DNA of 19,902 nucleotides from NCBI GenBank assembly GCA_041776485.1, contig JBHBQE010000017.1, positions 1 through 19,902 on the forward strand, written 5' to 3'. The stretch is from JBHBQE01 sp041776485 (lineage in GTDB: Bacteria; Bacillota; Clostridia; Lachnospirales; Lachnospiraceae). Every line of letters begins with the position of its first letter. The first letter of the stretch is position 1. Shown piece by piece: positions 17,021-19,902 of this stretch. The notes beneath the pieces are model-generated. The model was given only the letters and a program-made list of their open reading frames with translations. It was not told the origin of the DNA and made no database searches. A program made the position numbers and the translations under genes.

Positions 17021-17899
17021 TCACTCCGCCAGAAAATGCTCTGCCATTCTTATCCCTAGCTTTCGAGCATTCGACACGGTATCTGTCATAGTATGCTTTT
17101 CGTAGGTTCCTGTACTTTCATAATAATATAATGCCGTTAACTTAATATTATCACCATTAACCTCTGCATAAGCAGCAATCGGGGAAGAACATCCCCCATT
17201 GACATACTTTATAAAAGCTCTTTCGCAAATCGCCTGACAGGTAGAGGCTTCATCAAAAAATCCCTCAAGAAACCCATAATCCTCACCCTCACGTCCCTGT
17301 ACAGAAAGTATACCCTGTCCCGCAGAGGGCAGCATTTCATCAACCTCAAAATATCTGCTAATCCTATGGGTAAGTCCAAGCCGTTTAAGTCCTGCTGCTG
17401 CCAATATTAACGCAGCATATTCTCCATTATCAAGCTTTGCAAGTCTGGTTTGAAGATTGCCCCTAATATTTTCTACCTTTGCCAATGGGTATATACTCTT
17501 TAACTGCAAGGTTCTTCTAAGGGATGAACAGCCTATCGCAGATACTCCGTCATACTCACTTACCCCCTTGGGTAATACCAATACATCCCTTGGATCTTCC
17601 CTTTTTGAAAAGCCGATAATAGGAAGCTCCTTTGGCACTTCAACAGGCATATCCTTTAAACTGTGAACGGAAATATCACTTCTTTTTTCCATAAGGGCAT
17701 GGTCTAATTCCTTAACAAACAATCCCTTGCCACCGATTTCAAACAACGGTCCCTTTAAATTTATATCACCTGCTGTTTTCATAGTTAAAAGGCTTGCTTC
17801 TATATTCGGGCAATTTCCCTGTATGTAATCAACCACCATATTGCTTTGAATTACGGCAAGCTTACTGTCACGGCTTCCCACAACTATTTTTTTAGGCAT
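17021..17899 (-). CDS. hemC: Hydroxymethylbilane synthase (porphobilinogen deaminase)
   Basis: 292 residues from ATG 17899. Family motifs are IVVGSRDSKLAVIQSN at the N-terminus, KTAGD (41-45), FVKELDHALM, SVHSLKDMP with catalytic Asp83, CSSLRRTLQL (124-133), ENIRGNLQTRL, LPSAGQGIL, and Cys237 in NGGCSSPIAAYA, which holds the dipyrromethane cofactor. It polymerises four porphobilinogens to hydroxymethylbilane. A longer frame reaches 17965, but its extra 22 residues are non-homologous, lie within the upstream gene and have no ribosome site. ATG 17899 has GGAG about nine bases upstream, and its first eight bases overlap the upstream stop, so translation is probably coupled. Confidence 0.95.
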   Translation of the reverse strand: MPKKIVVGSRDSKLAVIQSNMVVDYIQGNCPNIEASLLTMKTAGDINLKGPLFEIGGKGLFVKELDHALMEKRSDISVHSLKDMPVEVPKELPIIGFSKREDPRDVLVLPKGVSEYDGVSAIGCSSLRRTLQLKSIYPLAKVENIRGNLQTRLAKLDNGEYAALILAAAGLKRLGLTHRISRYFEVDEMLPSAGQGILSVQGREGEDYGFLEGFFDEASTCQAICERAFIKYVNGGCSSPIAAYAEVNGDNIKLTALYYYESTGTYEKHTMTDTVSNARKLGIRMAEHFLAE

Positions 17900-18476
17900 T
17901 ATCACTCTCCAATAATTTTTGGATTTTAATTCTGGTTTTCTTTGTTTCCCCGGGGCTTTTACCATTTGAATTTATTCCCACTACAATATCCTCTGTCATT
18001 GCTATGGAAGGAAAGAAAAAATCACATAAGCTTTTGTCCGAAGAAACACTTTTCATTATCCCCATATCCTTACACAATCCTGCTATTCTTTTATTTTCAT
18101 CTGAGGAATTGGTGGCAATAATAACAATATCCTTATCCTGTAAGTCTGAATCCAAAAAACATCTTTTCTTGTATATTAAATCGGCTGGACACTTACTTTC
18201 CTCTAAAGTATCATCATTATTTAATTTGTCGCCTATATTTTCATCTCTATATAAGCTGTCTTTATCATTCTCATTTTCAATATTATATAAGCTATTCTTA
18301 TCATAGGTTTGATTTATAATTTCATTAAATTCATCGGAAAACTCAGGGGCAACCACTGTAATATTTCCCCCAAACCTTAGCAATATCCTTATTCGCCTTG
18401 CGGCAATCTTTCCGGCTCCTACAACCAGAATATTCTTCCCTGTTAAATTAATGAATAAAGGGAAAAAGTTTACCAT
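17892..18476 (-). CDS. Precorrin-2 dehydrogenase (Met8/SirC/CysG-N type) with an unusual insertion
   Basis: 194 residues from ATG 18476: FFPLFINLTGKNILVVGAG (Rossmann glycine motif GAGKIAARRI), VVAPE, DIVIIATNSSDENKRIAGLC, DFFFPSI and the GKSP motif near the C-terminus. The family oxidises precorrin-2 to sirohydrochlorin with NAD+. Some members also chelate iron; the short C-terminus here fits a dehydrogenase only. Between the third strand region and the conserved KRCFLDSDLQDKDIVII lie about 40 extra Asn/Asp/Glu-rich residues containing a 12-residue repeat (DKNSLYNIENEN, DKDSLYRDENIG). An ATG at 18503 overlaps cbiL, but AAGGA sits six bases before 18476 and the shorter form matches the family start. 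Confidence 0.88.
   Translation of the reverse strand: MVNFFPLFINLTGKNILVVGAGKIAARRIRILLRFGGNITVVAPEFSDEFNEIINQTYDKNSLYNIENENDKDSLYRDENIGDKLNNDDTLEESKCPADLIYKKRCFLDSDLQDKDIVIIATNSSDENKRIAGLCKDMGIMKSVSSDKSLCDFFFPSIAMTEDIVVGINSNGKSPGETKKTRIKIQKLLESDNA
18238..18304. repeat. Two imperfect 31-base direct copies, period 36, inside the precorrin-2 dehydrogenase gene
   Basis: Copies at 18238-18268 and 18274-18304 share TTTTCA, TATATAAGCT and TTATCAT at fixed spacing, about 24 of 31 positions identical. The 36-base period equals 12 codons, so the duplication is in frame and encodes the repeated DK(N/D)SLY unit. Confidence 0.7.
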
Positions 18477-18499
18477 AGTTTTCCTTTCAGTGATATTTT

Positions 18500-19177
18500 T
18501 CATTTAACAATAATAAGTGAATAATAGCTTCCCTTTTCCGGAATTTCATCCGCAGAATGGTAAATTCTCTCCCCTTCCATTCCGCAATTCTCTATCATAA
18601 CCGCACTGTTTCCATTCTCAATAAGAGTTTGCTTTACCTCTGAAAGCTTGCTTGCCGCTTTCATAAGCACCTTGGTTCCCGAAAGCTTCAGGGCTTCTTC
18701 AACCTGATAGGACGCCGGTATAATATGAAGCATTTCCTCCCTTTCTACCAGACTGTCATTAAACTTGGCAGCCACAGCACAAAAAGACGGAACACCGCTT
18801 ACTATCTCTGCCTCATATCCCTTTTTTGTTACAAGCTTTTGTATATAAATATATGTGGAATAAACTGTGGGATCCCCAAGGGTCAGCATAGCAACATCCT
18901 CACCTAGCTTTAAACAATCTATAATTTTATCGGCAGCCTTTCCATAGCCATGCACCAATACATTACTGTCCTTTGTCATGGAGGTTTCAATTAAAAGAAG
19001 TTTTTTATTATCAATTTCCGGACATGCTCCTTTTGCAATCTTTAATGCCACAGATTCTGAAGGATTTTTGCCGGGTACTCCAATTACGGGGCACTCACGC
19101 ATTAATCTTAATGCCTTTAAAGTAACAAGCTCAGGATCCCCGGGTCCCACTCCGACTCCATATAATTTACCCTGCAT
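18500..19177 (-). CDS. cbiL: Precorrin-2 / cobalt-factor II C20-methyltransferase
   Basis: 225 residues, a single tetrapyrrole methylase domain: KLYGVGVGPGDPELVTLKA (4-22), then MLTLGDPTVYSTYIYI, IVSGVPSFCAVAA and VLMKAASKLSEVKQ. The YGVGVGPGDPEL start and the TLGDPTVYSTY motif are characteristic of CbiL/CobI rather than the other corrin methylases. With CbiK in the same operon the natural substrate is cobalt-factor II, methylated at C20 with SAM to cobalt-factor III. It is the first gene of the operon; GAGGAA lies about eight bases before the ATG. Confidence 0.92.
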   Translation of the reverse strand: MQGKLYGVGVGPGDPELVTLKALRLMRECPVIGVPGKNPSESVALKIAKGACPEIDNKKLLLIETSMTKDSNVLVHGYGKAADKIIDCLKLGEDVAMLTLGDPTVYSTYIYIQKLVTKKGYEAEIVSGVPSFCAVAAKFNDSLVEREEMLHIIPASYQVEEALKLSGTKVLMKAASKLSEVKQTLIENGNSAVMIENCGMEGERIYHSADEIPEKGSYYSLIIVK

Positions 19178-19212
19178 TATTTTCTTCCTCTATTAACTAT
19201 ATATAAAATTAT

Positions 19213-19242
19213 AACCCACTTATATTATCATATAAGCGGGTT
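19213..19242. promoter_or_regulatory. Strong hairpin in the cbiL upstream region
   Basis: Arms AACCCACTTATAT and ATATAAGCGGGTT, 13 pairs with one mismatch/G-U, 4-base loop TATC. On the minus strand it is followed by an AT-rich stretch containing TATAAT (19213-19208) rather than a clean U-run. It may be an operator overlapping a promoter, a leader hairpin of the tetrapyrrole operon, or a terminator for the antitoxin gene upstream. Confidence 0.55.
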
Positions 19243-19249
19243 AATTAAC

Positions 19250-19289
19250 AGGGGATAAATTTTTTAAACCGGATACCCTATTTATCCCT
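19250..19289. repeat. Second inverted repeat upstream of cbiL
   Basis: GGGATAAAT and ATTTATCCC arms (about 9 pairs) enclose roughly 20 bases holding GGATA/TATCC, which can form an alternative stem. With the 19213-19242 hairpin it gives the 138-base cbiL upstream region two stems. No cobalamin riboswitch core is present. Confidence 0.45.
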
Positions 19290-19315
19290 ATAATGAAAGT
19301 CACATTGTGCAACTG

Positions 19316-19534
19316 CTAAAAAATCACCATTAATTTTAAAAACTGAACTGCCGTGTTATCCTCTGAATAAAAGGGATCGGCTTCTACCGCAAAGGGAAGC
19401 TTTTGCTCTCTCATAACATTTTTTATAAACGTATTTACTGCAACGGAGACATTCATTCCCATCTGTTTACAAAAACTTTCAAAAGCCTTTTTATCCTTAG
19501 TGCCAACTCTAACACTTACTGTTGTTTGTGGCAT
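19316..19534 (-). CDS. RelB/DinJ-family antitoxin-like protein, atypical C-terminus, no toxin
   Basis: 72 residues from ATG 19534. The N-terminus MPQTTVSVRVGTKDKKAFES, then MGMNVSVAVNTFIKNVMREQKLPF and DPFYSEDN, follows the ribbon-helix-helix RelB/DinJ antitoxin pattern closely up to about residue 60. The last dozen residues (TAVQFLKLMVIF) do not look like the family's toxin-binding tail. A longer frame to 19597 exists, but GAGGAGA about seven bases before 19534 sets the start. No RelE/YafQ-type toxin gene follows; the next gene is cbiL. It is either an orphan regulator or the remains of a toxin-antitoxin pair. Confidence 0.7.
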   Translation of the reverse strand: MPQTTVSVRVGTKDKKAFESFCKQMGMNVSVAVNTFIKNVMREQKLPFAVEADPFYSEDNTAVQFLKLMVIF

Positions 19535-19670
19535 AATACCATCTCCTCTCATGGCAGCATTGTAATATAGCCTGATATAAATGCAATACAATATCATATT
19601 TTATATAAGTATTATATAATTTACAATAAACTCTAATATAGTTTTTGACTATCTTTTCAAAAGTTCTTAT

Positions 19671-19708
19671 ATGCTGATATAGCTTGTATTTTCAAGCAGT
19701 ATCGGCAT
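19671..19708. repeat. Imperfect 16-bp hairpin near the integrative element end
   Basis: Arms 19671-19686 and 19693-19708 around a TATTTT loop. On the plus strand there are 13 Watson-Crick pairs, two G-U and one mismatch, followed by TTTTG. It may be a terminator shielding the element end or part of the recombination region. Confidence 0.45.
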
Positions 19709-19769
19709 TTTGTGTATCGGGAGATATTCACATAATTTCTTAAATCCGCTTGTGTTTTCGCTTTGAAAG

Positions 19770-19788
19770 GTAGTAAAGAAGTAGTAAA
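19770..19788. repeat. Two GTAGTAAA direct repeats, likely Int arm-type sites (DR2)
   Basis: GTAGTAAA at 19770-19777 and 19781-19788, an 11-base period placing both on the same face of the helix, just beyond the integrase stop codon. AGTAGTAAA is the core of the DR2 sites bound by the N-terminal domain of Tn916 integrase. They mark the int-side end of a Tn916-type element. Confidence 0.65.
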
Positions 19789-19802
19789 ACATCTCTTTTC
19801 CT

Positions 19803-19902
19803 TTAACCCGCCAGTCTGAAAAATTCCGCCTGTGCGCTGTCAAAGTTGGCGTGTGCGTAATAGTTCAGGGTCATGGTAATGTTGGCGTGTCCCATAAGAT
19901 AC
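19803..19902 (-). CDS. int: Tyrosine recombinase/integrase, C-terminal fragment entering from the right
   Basis: The last 33 codons before TAA at 19803-19805 read YLMGHANITMTLNYYAHA and end in FFRLAG. LMGH supplies a conserved His of the catalytic box, and the tyrosine of NYYAHA is the DNA-cleaving nucleophile, as in Tn916/Tn1549-type and phage integrases. The rest of the gene lies beyond the window edge. The base composition is visibly richer in G+C than the neighbouring host genes, consistent with transfer. In Tn916-family elements int is the last gene, within a few hundred bases of the element end. Confidence 0.88.
   Translation of the reverse strand, partial: YLMGHANITMTLNYYAHANFDSAQAEFFRLAG

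Noticed and set aside
17900..17965. Longer HemC start at 17965
   Set aside because: The 22 extra residues are lysine-rich, unlike the family, and lie wholly inside the upstream gene; GGAG points to ATG 17899.
1..19902. CRISPR array, tRNA or rRNA genes, insertion sequences
   Set aside because: No regularly spaced direct repeats, no cloverleaf-like or rRNA-like segments, and no transposase coding sequence were seen on either strand.

Overview
The window reads as chromosome from a low-GC, anaerobic Gram-positive bacterium of the Clostridia, plausibly Lachnospiraceae-like. This rests on AT-rich sequence, strong Shine-Dalgarno sites (GGAG/GAGG), consensus sigma-A promoters, an anaerobic cobalt chelatase (CbiK) and a Tn916-type integrase fragment. 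Nearly all genes are on the minus strand. The exception is one ABC/FtsX pair on the plus strand.

Left part (1-4157, all minus). A GntR/YtrA-type repressor, an ABC ATPase and an ABC-2 permease form a tight three-gene operon (3962 to 2070). The layout resembles the staphylococcal pmtR-pmtA-pmtB arrangement. Its sigma-A promoter (4130-4157) overlaps an array of three alternating GTACAATT/AATTGTAC half-sites, a likely autoregulatory operator. Downstream lie a CgeB/DUF3880-type glycosyltransferase and a diacylglycerol-kinase-family lipid kinase that runs off the left edge.

Middle part (4159-10754). There is an aminoacyl-histidine dipeptidase (pepD-like) and an AzgA-type purine permease with its own promoter and terminator. 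Divergent from the permease is a plus-strand ABC ATPase plus large FtsX permease pair. That pair is preceded by a good extended -10 promoter and a roughly 160-nt leader with several possible hairpins that I could not assign to a known riboswitch class.

Right part (10999-19177, minus). An eight-gene tetrapyrrole operon is read in the order cbiL, precorrin-2 dehydrogenase, hemC, cobA-hemD fusion, hemB, hemL, hemA, cbiK. Together these take glutamyl-tRNA through ALA, porphobilinogen, hydroxymethylbilane and uroporphyrinogen III to precorrin-2/sirohydrochlorin, insert cobalt and begin C20 methylation. This is the front end of anaerobic cobalamin synthesis, also usable for siroheme. No hemE or late heme genes are in the window. 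The precorrin-2 dehydrogenase carries an unusual Asn/Asp-rich insertion built on a 12-residue tandem duplication.

Right edge. A short RelB/DinJ-type antitoxin without a toxin sits upstream of cbiL. Beyond it is the C-terminus of a tyrosine recombinase entering from the right, with two GTAGTAAA repeats that match Tn916 Int arm-type (DR2) sites. The chromosome/mobile-element junction therefore probably lies at about 19600-19740, and the window ends just inside an integrative element.

Longer non-coding stretches: 7233-7680 holds the two divergent promoters and the leader, 5608-5867 a promoter, an inverted repeat and a terminator. In 10755-10998 I see nothing convincing.
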